Shown: one piece after another, positions 53,906 through 64,000 of the stretch | How positions within the stretch are numbered: the first letter of the stretch is position 1 | How the letters are laid out: each line of letters begins with the position of its first letter | Source: Chloromonas sp. AAM2 | Taxonomy: Eukaryota > Chlorophyta > Chlorophyceae > Chlamydomonadales > Chlamydomonadaceae | Direction: 5' to 3' | Assembly: GCA_004335635.1 (NCBI GenBank) | Contig: QAXH01005720.1 | Coordinates: 7,478-71,477, forward strand | Length of the DNA stretch: 64,000 bases | Notes under the pieces: generated by a model | What the model was told of the DNA's origin: nothing | Database searches by the model: none | Seen by the model: only the letters and a program-made list of their open reading frames with translations | Position numbers and translations under genes: made by a program

Positions 53906-56900
53906 TCACGCATAGTAAGCCTCAATCCCAGCCATGAACTGTGCCTCACTCCTCACCGCACCACACACTGAGCACTCGAACATGTCAGAAGCAGGGGCCT
54001 GCGGTGCCAGTGTGCCATAGCAGCCAGGCTCCGGACACATGTACTTGAGCAGATACAGCTGCAAGTAACCATTCTCCAGTGGTTCTTGGTCCCCTTCATC
54101 AGCCTGTACAGGCAACATGCCTGTACCAATCTTCACAAACTGCGCTGCCTGTGCATCAAACGAGATCAATCCAGCCACAGTTTCAACGGGCTGCACAGCA
54201 GCTGTGGGTATCTGTAGTGACAATCCAGACTCATCCATGCCGGCATGGGCCCCCACACACGCGACTGTATCATCGGTATCCATACCCTGGGCGCCGGCGG
54301 CATCGTCCAGACACCAGGTTTGCTCCAACTGCAGCGAGGAGGCAAAACAAGAGCGCGTCAAGTATGCAGCCACGGTCTGATGCACGTGTCTGGCCTGGGT
54401 GCTGACGAGCACTGCGACCCAGACCTGCAGCGTGCAATGACATGTTATCATGTTTCAACATCGCATGCATCCATTCTTTAAGCCGCATAGAAGGCTCACC
54501 TGCTATGGCAGATTGAATCAACTGCTTTGACAAGTTACCGGTTCAGATGTGCAAGCTTGTTGCTCCAGATGTCACAACAAGCAGAATAAGTTCCCCGTGC
54601 CGCTCTGTGACAAGTAGCAGCCTGGTCCAAGCCTGTGACGCACACATATAGCAGCAGAGGGCTCACCTTGCACCTCTGGCAGGTGCATGTGAAGCCGTAG
54701 ACCGACTGGCAGTGCTCCTGCCTTTCCCCAAAGTCCCAGGCCAGGGGACAGTAGCTCTGGAGCACCTCAGTGCCTGCATAGGACAGGGGCCAAGGCAGGC
54801 AAGCCGTCAGCAGCCAAAACAACAGGGCTCATCACATGTGCTCAGTGTGTGCATATATATGCATTCTGGTCCGTTCGCACCAACAAAAGAGCCTGTGATG
54901 AGATTCCGTTCCATGCGTACAAAAATCCCTGTACATGCCTCATAAGTGCCATCAAACCGAGCCGGGAAAGCCCGTCAATCTGAGTTGGGACTAGTCGTAC
55001 ACTGTAATTCATTCTTGACACAGCGATGGCACATTCACATCGCCACACCAACGTTGTTATCAATTCTAGCAGGTAAGAACGTCGATTCTAGCAGTAAGGA
55101 CGTCTGTACCATGCTGTTACATAAGCCTCTGCGCCCATGCTTACCGGAAGGTAAATCATGCATGGCTTTGAAGACCACATGTGTGCTGGCGGGTCCAGGC
55201 ACGTCAAAATTGTCAAACCGCGCCACATTGGGGTTGCACTCATGATTGATCAGCGAAGCCAGGCCATAGAGCGCACTGCCCCTCAGCACCCGGTCACATC
55301 CCTCCTCTTCCTCCTCAATAGCTCCGCTTTGAGCAGCGGCGGCTGCCTTCTGCTGCTGTTTTTGCTGGTCTGTGTACCACGCGGGCGCCAGCATGCCGTA
55401 TGAGTTGCATTGCTCCTTGCGAAGGAGATCTGCCATCTGCCCAGCAGTCAGAGGTAGGGGTCCTACATGCATACGCAGCCAAGCAAGCACTGTTGACTCG
55501 GTTTGCCACGCAACACCCACACGCATGTACCTGTACAGTAGTCCAGCTTGAGCATGCGTGTTGACTGCAGTTCACTGCTGTGTGCCTGTCACACACACTG
55601 AGTTCGAGTTATGGGCCAACTTCGCCGCCCCTGCTGCCCGCCTCTCTCTTACTGCCGAATGATACTGCTTGTTGCCAACGAGCACAGCAGACTTGCATGT
55701 CAACCCCCTACTCGTGCGCTGTAGCGTAAACCCTTCCAGGGCCTAGCGCATGCAGAATACAATCCAAACAGTGCAGCTCCTTCCAATTCAACAATCAACT
55801 AGCAGATGCAAGGTCCTTTCTGCTCAAAAAAACCTCCTGCGCAACCTCAGCAGCCCATACCCAAGCTCCAGATACAAGCGCTACGGCCAAGTGGCCAGCG
55901 CCGTCACCACCAGGGCCCCAAGTCACACCTTGTGCCACCGCTTGCAGCATGGGCGCGAGCTTCTCGACGAGGCGCTGCTCCACATCAGTGGCTGTGCCCT
56001 GCAGTGACTGTAAGGCGGCCGACGCAGCCGCTGCGCATGCAATCACATGCAGAGACCAGGACAGATCTGTTGATGCCGGGGCACACTGTTCTGCAACATG
56101 ATTGTTTCAGCGGCGTCAAAGACGACAGTGCTTGTATGAACACATTGCCCAACAAGTCCAGCCTTTCATGTGCGTTGGCTGCTCCACTTTACAACACAAA
56201 GCTCCGGAGCCAGCGCTGCCCAGTACCCAAGACACCTCTCCTCCCATTGTGACTGTGTCTCATGCTGAGCAAAGCACATGTGCAAAGTTTAAACGGCACT
56301 CTCACACCAAGCAACAGCCAGATTCAAGGTCAGACGCCCACTGTCACAATTCCCCATGCATTCAGGCATGCCTTTCTTCTGCTCAGGTACGTTTGTCCCA
56401 GTTTCATGCATGGCCGCGGGTATTGACTCACCGGCCATGTGATCCGTGAGAGCCGCTCCCTGGAGTGCTAGCACATGGGCCAGAAACCGCCCTGCATCCA
56501 AATCCTGCTCGTCCAGCGAAGCTCCTGCCCCTGCCGTGTTACTGGTGACGCATGACGCCAAGGCTCGGTACGTGCTGCATGCAGTACATGGATCGCATGG
56601 CATCATCTGCTTGTCTATGCGAGTCCTTCTATTGCATGCTGGGCTGTACGTGTGCACTGACACCTCGGACCATGGTGGACAGCTGCATATGAACATGCTG
56701 ATTGTGCTCAACTGGGTATTGCCAGGTGCATTTGAAGCATGTCAATCAGCATTTAGGATGGCCGGAGTTCGAGAGCACAGGTAGCACAGGTAGTCTTGAC
56801 AAGAAACTCCAGCATGTAGCGTCCAAAGCAATAGTTTGTGCACGAAGCAGCAGATTTGAGATGGGAGTGTTTTGGAATTTAAGGCTGCATATTGGGCTGC

Positions 56901-57281
56901 TTCCATGGCGTGCACACACCTGCATACCCCTGCACCATGCACCCAGGGGTTGGCAGTGCCCGATTGAGCACACTCAGGACTACAGAAGCTAGCCTGATTG
57001 CATCCGGGGCATAACAGCTGGCCGCCTGCGACAAAACAAGCAGAGAAGGGGGGTCAAACCCTTGTTGGTCGGCGGCAGCTAGCGACTGACCGGCGGGCTG
57101 CGATTTCGAAAGCAATGATACCTTGGTTAGCGCGCAAACATGTTGCACAAGCGACCTGGAACATCGCGCTCGGCACTGATAGCAGGATGGGCGCCTCCGC
57201 GAGAACTGTTTCGCCGCCGAGGACTCGGCGCGTTGTGTAGAGGCCCCGCCCTCGGCGAGGGTGCACCCTAACCTCCAGCAT
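53906..57281 (-). CDS. SET and MYND domain protein (SMYD-like methyltransferase)
   Basis: Predicted S-adenosylmethionine-dependent protein lysine methyltransferase. Exons on the minus strand: 57281-57122, 57025-56919, about 56570-56432, about 55994-55925, 55462-55145, 54773-54667, 54424-53906; about 475 residues. Exon 1 starts the SET fold (GRGLYTTRRVLGGETVLAE), which is then interrupted by a MYND zinc finger split over exons 1 and 2 (CATC, then CPGC, FCSPEC and H-x4-C), as in SMYD proteins. Exon 5 holds NSYGM and the NHECNPN pseudoknot motif. Exon 6 holds the SGTEVLQSY segment and the post-SET cysteines CTCQRC. The last exon ends with two CxxC-like pairs (CPEPGC and CSVC), a feature of plant and algal relatives. 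Both cofactor motifs are intact. The edges of exons 3 and 4 are approximate. Confidence 0.87.
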
Positions 57282-57582
57282 GGCGCACTGGGCACGAGTA
57301 CAGCTAGACTACAGTAGGGGACAGCAGGACAGCAGGACTAGGGGAAAACTAAGGACTATGGCATAAGGACTATGTTCCTTACAAGGAGGGAGAGCACACC
57401 AAGCGTTTCTCTCACTCTGACGGCACTCTGACGACACTGCCATTGACACGGCCATTGACACAGCCTCACTTGCAGCCTCCTCTACAGACGTTAACATACG
57501 CCTTGCACCTTGAAGCCTTAGCGACTTCTCCAGACAGCAACTCTCCCACCTTGGAGAAGTGAGATTGCAAAATAAAGCGAAA

Positions 57583-57587
57583 TTACA
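57583..57587 (-). terminator. Probable TGTAA polyadenylation signal of the GST gene
   Basis: TGTAA on the minus strand lies about 47 bases after the GST stop codon. TGTAA upstream of the cleavage site is the usual chlorophyte poly(A) signal. It would leave about 300 bases before the downstream SET-MYND start at 57281. Confidence 0.45.
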
Positions 57588-57633
57588 AGTGATAAAAAAA
57601 GTTCCGGTAAAGTTCTGATTTGCCAACACGAAT

Positions 57634-60600
57634 TTATTTCTTTCCCATCATGCGGCTGAACATGCCTGCAGGGCCACTCTTGCGGGCCAGGGCCTGCTGC
57701 ATTGCTTCCTTGTAAGGCTCGGGGCAAGCAGGCCTGTCAGCTGCCGCCTGCATGTACCGCCACACGTTGGGGTATGGGCTGAGGTCATAGTCGGGGAAGA
57801 ACATGGGCAGGTAGAGAAGGTATCCGGCCAGGGATATGTCAGCCATACCGAATGTCTCTCCTGCAGTGCCAGCAATGCATTGGCAATAGGCACACAGTTG
57901 GGCATGCCTGCTTATTGGGTGCCACCATTGTCAAGCTGTGTCGCCGTTGAACGCTGCTATACACCCCTGTAAATTAACGGCCCCATCCGCCACCAGTTCA
58001 GCGAAGGCGGGTGAGGGAGGTTGGCGACGGTGGGTACGGGCACGGCCTCAATTTGCTTGCTGAAGTAGTAAACATTTGATCACCCTTGTCGCTCTTCGTC
58101 TGCCTTGAAGTCCCCTCGTCACTTCACGGATTGCCCCGATAAAATCAATCCTCTGGCGATCGAACATCCCTTGGAACTCTAGAGATTGCAGAGTCTTCAA
58201 TGCTCACCATGCAACTTTGCAATCTGTAATGATCCAAGGGAACTTCTACCGTTGGAGACGGTGGATGTGGGTGCGGGGTGGATTCATAAGCAGGGAGTGC
58301 ACACCAGGAAGCACGTCCACCGAAAACATCTTACTCGCAAACGTCGGATTCAAGCGCAACCAATGCATGACTCTATACCATCACTTTGGGCGCATCAGGC
58401 CCCTGAAACCCACCATCAGGGTTCAGCCCGCTCTGCCGCCCATCTGGGCCAGGCAGAACACTTACTTTGCCTTAGACCTTGTCACCACAGAACTCCCTTG
58501 GCTCCCTTGACTGACCAGTCCGCTTATGGGGTGCTCTGCCATTAATCCCTCATTGTCTCGCCCAGGTGAAACACTTTCTTGCAGGAATGCAATTGTCCAG
58601 ACAGACCCACCAAGCACGTCAGTCATGAACACATCAAGAAATAGACATTACAACAGTGGATGATGGAAGTTCTGAGTCATCGGCCATCTTTTGGATCCGA
58701 GAATGGGTTTGACGCAGAAATTGCAGATCAGCCCCATACAGTGTTTCCCCGACTTGGCAGTAGAAGTTGACGCCGTGGTTGTGGCGATCTGATGCAGTGC
58801 AGCGATATTTGCCCAAAGCTGTAGTGACCCTTTACCCCTACAGCTACACTTGTACACTAAAGAGTGCCGCATGAGTGTGATGCGTTCACAAGAGAGTGGG
58901 AGTGCTGCTTTGGGGATGGCTGCAAGCATGTACCGGGTGCGCAACACTGAACTGTTAACCACACCACTGACTTGTTCATTGGAACTCATGATCCATGCAA
59001 CTTCAGCAGAGGAACGACTTGTCAGAGTCAGGTCAGTCTGTAACACCAGCTGGTGTGAATGTGCAGGACTACAACTAAAGCGCAAGATTCCAACCATCAG
59101 CACAACACCCTGACCCTCAGCCGCGTGTCATCACCTGCAATGAAGCTGCTCTTTGCCAGAATGCCGTCCAGAACCTTGAGAATGTTGGCTGCTGAGGCAG
59201 TGGGCCTGCAAATGGATGCGAGCAGCCAGCAAGCCGTGACCCAAGTGCACGACAGCGACCATTACAACTGCGTGTTCTCAGGTCCTGCCTGATACATGGC
59301 GATATGCGAAACGGGCGCTTGAAATTTTTGTTTTCAGTACCTGGATGACTGAAGCATGACTTGCGATGTGATCTGTTGCTGGCTCAAATGAAGTGATACT
59401 CGCTTCCAAATCCAGACATGACAAGATTCCATGACAAGAGAGACATGACAAGATTCCAGACATGCAAAGAGAAACGAGGGCTGAGCACTATCATTGCAAA
59501 CCAGCAGCTGGTCGGGGTCAGGCGCTCCCAAGTGCCGCTCACCCCTTGACAAAGAACGCTTCACTGAAGGTGGAGTTGGCGAACAGCGTCCACTGGGCCG
59601 CCACACCCAACTGGTCAGGGGTCAGCTTCCCGTACCTGCCAGCAAGCACATGTCAATGCATGTCATTCTGCAAGGCTGTTACCCTAGCAAATGCTGACTG
59701 GAAACAAGCTCTGGCAGCTGGCGTCCCAGGAGCAGCGAGCACAACGATACCAACACCGCTGGCCGACACCATGGCAGCTGGCAGCTGGCATACCCAGGGC
59801 CAGCGAGTGCAATGGTAGCAAGGAAGTGAAGCTAGATGTGTGCTGCTATGAAATGCATCCGGATGACAAGTCATTCATCATTCATTACATAGCTCCGCCT
59901 CCCTTACACCTAACAATCCCTTGTCATCCCTTACACCTAACAAGGCGCACAGGGTGTTGGCCCTTTGTATGAAATGCATCTGGCAACTGCCCTCCACCTG
60001 GCGCCCGGCTGACCTGAGAGCTGGGCAATACGCTGCTGTGTTGTTATGATACTAGCTAAGTCGTTGTAACATGACGTACTTGTTGGCTAGATGCAGAAGA
60101 ATGGCGCCGCTCTCAAACAAGGGTTGGTCGTCATCTAGTAAGGCTGGCACCTTGCCAAATGGATTGATGGCTGCAGGCAGGCACAAGAGAAGGGTAGGCA
60201 ATAGGAGGGCGGGCAACGATGGCACAGACCGTACACACGCGTGCGCACATGGGCAGCGAGAGCGCTGTGCCTAAGCCGTGCCAAAGTGGTGCTGCAGTGC
60301 CATTCATAACCGCTGCTAACGTGCAGGCAAACAGACGTGCAGCTGAGGAGCCACCATCACCATCACAACAGACCAAGCCCTCCTCTTACCCAGGTACTCA
60401 GGTGTTTTGTGTTGGCCGGCCCGCATGTCCAGGTTTACTGTCTCATACGTGAGCCTGAACCAGAGTGGGAAGAAATGTGCTGTTGATGGTTAGCCATGCT
60501 ACGGGCGGAACTCCATACTACAACCACAATGCAGCCGTGCATCAGTGTCTCCCTGGTTCGTGGCCACTCATTAGGCGGATGGCTGCATGCTTCTTGTTAG

Positions 60601-60787
60601 ACGCTTGTTGCACCGCCTTCAGGACGCTGGAACCTTGACAAGCCTTTTTCTGAGCCCGTATGAGCTGCATAATCCCAAGGCCATGCGTGCGCCTGACCGT
60701 CACATGGGCAGATGAGGGAACAATTAGGTTGGCGGTGGCTTACCCTAGCTCGGCAAGGCACCACTCGCTCATCTTGCCACGGGAGCC
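57634..60787 (-). CDS. Glutathione S-transferase
   Basis: Soluble GST that conjugates glutathione to electrophiles. Exons on the minus strand: 60787-60744, 60454-60390, 60170-60080, 59635-59543, 59205-59135, 57860-57634; all phases close, giving about 196 residues. The thioredoxin-like half has GSRGKMSEWCLAELG, with a serine where the catalytic residue is expected, then NPFGKVPALLD with the cis-proline and the glutathione-binding ESGAI. The helical half ends GMADISLAGYLLYL and YPNVWRYM, as in plant and cyanobacterial GSTs. The first exon found starts mid-domain: the initial beta strand (usually M-x-LYG) must lie in an upstream exon I could not identify, unless ATG at 60772 starts a truncated form. 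The 1.27-kb last intron is unusually long and holds a dispersed repeat. Confidence 0.9.
57861..59134 (-). other. Long last intron of the GST gene
   Basis: At 1,274 bases this is the longest intron of the gene, and no exon with GST features lies inside. It contains copy B of the second dispersed repeat. Small open frames (for example 58217-58510 on the plus strand) have no recognisable content. Confidence 0.7.
58285..58331. repeat. Second dispersed repeat, copy B
   Basis: Partner of the copy at 9591-9640, sharing GGGAGTGCACACCA and GAAGCACGTCCA in the same orientation. It is intronic here too. Confidence 0.65.
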
Positions 60788-62274
60788 CTGCAGCGCCACC
60801 AATAAATGTAATCAATTGGTGGAGTAATTCGCCTGCTCTCCGTATTGCTTTGCTGTGTGGCCCTTACTGGGTTGGTGTACAATTTGATGGCATGTGTGGC
60901 CACCCTGGATTCCCGGTGCGATCGATGCGATGTGGTTGGCGCAGTTGGCTTCCCGCGGCAGGAGTGCGTGTTCAACGCGTGCATTCTTGTCTGCTGGAGT
61001 GTGCGTCGCGTTTGCATGGCCGGCTTCTTTTCCCTCCAACGTATTCTCACACTTGAGTCATTCTCACATTTCCACAGCGGTTGGCACGTGGGCAAGCTGG
61101 AATTTCCCTTCACAAAGCAGCTGACAAAGCAGCATTCCAGAACAAGCATTGCATGAAGGGCAACCGACTCAACGGTGCAGGTGGCTACAGGTCCGGCTGG
61201 TGTGATAACTGGTACCCCTAAACGGGGTCCAGTTAACCCTGAGTGGGGTCCAGTTGATTTCATTGAAACAGAAGGCAGGCTTTCCTGTAGTTTCCCTTGA
61301 CAAAGCAACATCACAGCAACAAGGCAACGACAGCACAAATTTCAAGTTGCGAGAACATGTGCTGCTCCATTGGTGGTCTCACTGAACGTCATAGACCAGA
61401 TAAAGCTTGGTAATTAGTAGCTGGCTTGCCTTAGCCATGTTCTCCTGTGTGGGAATTCGTTGCCAGCCTCACGCATTTTCTGCTCTGCAAGGATTGCGTC
61501 TGCTCTTTGGGCAGGTGAACGGCTGAAGTTGCTGAATGCCTTCTTGGCTGCCCTAGCTGTCCACATGGCCCAGATGTGCTGTAGCCTCATGTACAGGGCT
61601 CTGGGCACGTCCCCTAGCATTGCCATGGATGTTGCTGTTATCAACATGAGGAGTTCATGGTGGACCTCGCTCTCGGCCTGCTGGATGGCTGCCGTTCTGA
61701 CTGTAGGGGGCAGCAGTGTGTTGTTCACTGTTTCACAATGTTGGTGAGACTGCTCAAACTGCGCTTGATGTTTCTGGACGACTATTGATTCCTGGCAACC
61801 ACGGTTAAGGGATTGGTTGCCAGTCATCCTATACATCCTGGTACAAGGGGAAACGCATGGAGGAAACGTCCTACAACGGGCAACAGCAACTAATGGCACA
61901 ACAAATGCAGAAATCTAATCACCAAAATTGAACTTTATGCAAGAGGGCGTCCAGGTCATGCGCTACACAAGTCATGGAAAAGAAACGTGATGATCTTGCT
62001 CCAGCCCCTGTGAGACCGGCAAGTTAGCGGAATGTAGTCATATATGTCACTTTTCTGCTCACAAAAAACGTGCATCTTGACATACAGCTCAGCCCATCCT
62101 CTACTAGAAAACGTGCTTGCCAGTCAGCATGCTCCAGCAATCCGTGCAGAGCCTGACGATGCATGAGAAGGTCTGCATTGCTTGAGCTGCGTGTGAGCAA
62201 AGCATCCCTCAACGCACATCCGCCAGACACAGTCATGGCTCCATCGCTCTTCATGCACACATGAGCTTCTAGGC
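60788..62274. other. Region between GST and MOS2-like genes
   Basis: This 1.5-kb stretch should contain the missing 5' exon and promoter of the GST gene and the 3' UTR of the MOS2-like gene. It holds one moderate minus-strand ORF (61899-61414) and a short GGGGTCCAGTT duplication at about 61224-61255. I see no other supportable feature. Confidence 0.5.
61414..61899 (-). CDS. Doubtful single-exon ORF
   Basis: A 161-codon open frame sits between the MOS2-like and GST genes on the same strand. Its last 100 residues look like amphipathic helix (rich in A, R, Q, E, M), with the segment SPAQRADAILAEQKMREAGN. An overlapping plus-strand frame (61460-61747) covers the same bases, and I recognise no domain in either. 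It could be a small gene, part of a gene with unseen introns, or chance. Confidence 0.25.
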   Translation of the reverse strand: MPLVAVARCRTFPPCVSPCTRMYRMTGNQSLNRGCQESIVVQKHQAQFEQSHQHCETVNNTLLPPTVRTAAIQQAESEVHHELLMLITATSMAMLGDVPRALYMRLQHIWAMWTARAAKKAFSNFSRSPAQRADAILAEQKMREAGNEFPHRRTWLRQASY

Positions 62275-64000
62275 CTAGTCCTCCTCCAACGAGCCCATGT
62301 ACATGGCCACTTGGTCCAGCATGAGTCGCTGTATGCTGAAGTCATGCACCATCTGCACTGCACACGCGCCGTGGTCGCTCTTGGCGTGCAGGCGCGCCTT
62401 GTGGCCCCGGTGCGGGCCCAGGAGCACCATGAGAGCTGCGCCCACCTCCTTGGGAATCACGGTCTCCAGCTGATCCTGATGCAACTGCAAGGACCAAGCA
62501 GGGGCACTGTAATCATAAGTCTGGAACGTGCATACACGTGCGGTAAGACTAGATGGCAAAGCCAGAACACAGCAAGCACGTGAGATCAGATGATGCAACA
62601 GCCTGTTTTTTGCCAGCCTGCAGCAGCTTGAGTTGCCTGTGAGCGACTCCGTACAATTCATGGCATGCAAGAGAATGTACGAGAAGCAAGAAGCAGCAGG
62701 CAACAGCAACGGTAACAGGCAACACTCCTGCCACAGCCTGGTGCTTCCCAGCATGCAGCGACTTGAGCACACGTTGCCTGACTTCTCATGCGACAGGTCA
62801 TGCATGTGCCTGGCAGTTGCACACACACTGTCCTCTTATGCTGTCCCTGCACTGACCAACACGCTCTGGTCCCGTGCGTCGTCCAGCGCTACGTCGCATT
62901 TCCCGCCCGGATGCACATCCACCACTGTGCCCTTCTTCAGGTACAGGCGACCTGCCCGCACGTGCTTGTCAACAACCCGGACCTGCACAGCAGACACCTC
63001 AATGGACACCTGAACTGTGTTGTGTGACCATGCTGACACAAGATTCATGCGTGGATGCGCTGGGCAGATCAGATAGCGCTGCAAGCATTTTCCCGGACTA
63101 ATTCAAGGAACAACGAAGACATTAAGCTATGCCTCCTTCGTTCTGTGGCCTTGCACAAGTTACAAAGGCCCTATATGATTCCACAACGGATTTGGAGAAC
63201 AGTGATGACATAACTACAGGCTAGCAGCACAGTCACCTGGTCCAACCTAAGTCGTCTTAGATGGCAGAGCTGGTAACAGCTGGCAGCTCATACGACAAAG
63301 CTGTATACTAACCCTGAAGGCTATGCATCTGCTGGTCAGGCTATCTGAAGGTCAGGCAGCCTTATTGGCTGAAGTGTGTTGCATGCCATGCTGACGCAAA
63401 ATCTATATCGACGCTTGGCTGTGTATCCGGCAACTGTAAGCTTGTTCTTTGGACAGGGCTACAGAGAACCAGAATGGCATAACTAAAGGCTGGCAGCACA
63501 GCTACCTGGTCCAGTGTGATTCATGCCATATGGTTCTCAACAGCTGGCTGCATGGATGAGAAGCAAGCTGTAGAGAAGCAAACTGTAGAGGCCTTAGGTC
63601 AAGCATCTGCCTGCCATGCTCCAGATTGTGAAGGCCACGCAGCCTCACCTTGATATAAGGCCTGAGCCACACATCTTTAGGCCGCAGCTGTTCATAGCCA
63701 GTGTCCTCGTCATCACCACTGGACGCCCGCTGGTGTGACGACCTATGCCGTTTGGCGGATGGGGATCGCCCCTTATCCCTTCCATCGTCCTGACCGTCCC
63801 GTGCACTGCCACGTTTTCCGCCGGATTCCCGCCCGCCTTCATCACGCCCGCTGGATCCGTTTGCTGCCCGACCAGTGGACTTTTGCCCGCCATCCCCGCG
63901 TCTGTCGCTGCCCTCCTGGCCCGCGCTGCCACGCCCGTTGACGACGGGCTCCTGGGCCGCCTGGCCAGGCTCTTGGAGGTCGCTGCACCGCACGTCCACC
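62275..64000 (-). CDS. MOS2: MOS2/GPKOW-type RNA-binding protein, C-terminal part
   Basis: Homologue of plant MOS2 and animal GPKOW, spliceosome-associated proteins with a G-patch and KOW motifs. Exons on the minus strand: 64000-63649 (5' end outside the window), 62982-62857, 62484-62275 (TAG); the joins are in phase. Exon 1 here encodes a long G/R/S/D-rich disordered region, then VWLRPYIK. Exon 2 continues VRVVDKHVRAGRLYLKKG, the hallmark of this family, and CDVALDDARDQ. Exon 3 gives LETVIPK, the second KOW-like segment (LLGPHRGHKARL) and the terminal LDQVAMYMG typical of MOS2. The G-patch, expected upstream, would lie beyond the right edge. The intron between exons 1 and 2 contains a duplicated block. 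Confidence 0.87.
63195..63513. repeat. Duplicated block in the MOS2-like intron
   Basis: About 50 bases at 63195-63243 reappear with differences at 63463-63513, both with CATAACTA, GGCTAGCAGCACAG or GGCTGGCAGCACAG, and ACCTGGTCCA. Weaker similarity downstream (AACAGCTGGC, GCATCTGC) suggests a diverged 270-base tandem duplication. Confidence 0.7.

Overview
This is a eukaryotic nuclear window, most probably from a green alga (Chlorophyta). The genes are cut into many short exons (commonly 45-230 bases) with GT/GC-AG introns of about 300 bases. A TGTAA motif, the usual chlorophyte polyadenylation signal, follows one stop codon. One gene is an axonemal-type dynein heavy chain, one is a MOS2/GPKOW-like splicing factor, and one is a GST of the plant/cyanobacterial kind. 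The organism is inferred from gene structure, not from a marker gene.

Layout. Bases 1-2344 hold a 23-bp tandem array and no recognisable gene. Bases 2345-48095 (+) are one giant dynein heavy-chain gene. I traced about 99 exons by matching splice phases and conserved dynein motifs. They give roughly 16.1 kb of coding sequence and about 5,370 residues, with tail, linker, six AAA modules, stalk with microtubule-binding tip, and C-terminal domain. No frameshift or in-frame stop is needed, so the gene looks intact. Bases 48644-53577 (+) are a 13-exon gene for a secreted, low-complexity protein of about 755 residues that I do not recognise. The minus strand then carries, converging on it, a SET-MYND lysine methyltransferase-like gene (57281-53906), a glutathione S-transferase (60787-57634), a doubtful small ORF (61899-61414), and the 3' part of a MOS2/GPKOW-type RNA-binding protein running off the right edge (64000-62275).

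How they relate. The genes do not form a functional cluster: flagellar motor, secreted protein, protein methylation, detoxification and pre-mRNA splicing. An axonemal dynein with intact motor motifs implies the organism makes, or recently made, a flagellated stage.

Most notable signals: (1) an unusually high number of GC-AG introns in the dynein gene (at least six well supported, two tentative, of about 98); (2) three large low-complexity insertions in the motor, each confined to a single phase-0 exon of a length divisible by three, so each could be skipped without shifting frame; (3) a roughly 60-bp dispersed element in seven copies, one end of which looks like a ready-made 3' splice site; (4) several intronic minisatellites and recent short duplications; (5) the unrecognised secreted protein. 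I saw no prokaryotic defence system, CRISPR array, tRNA or rRNA.
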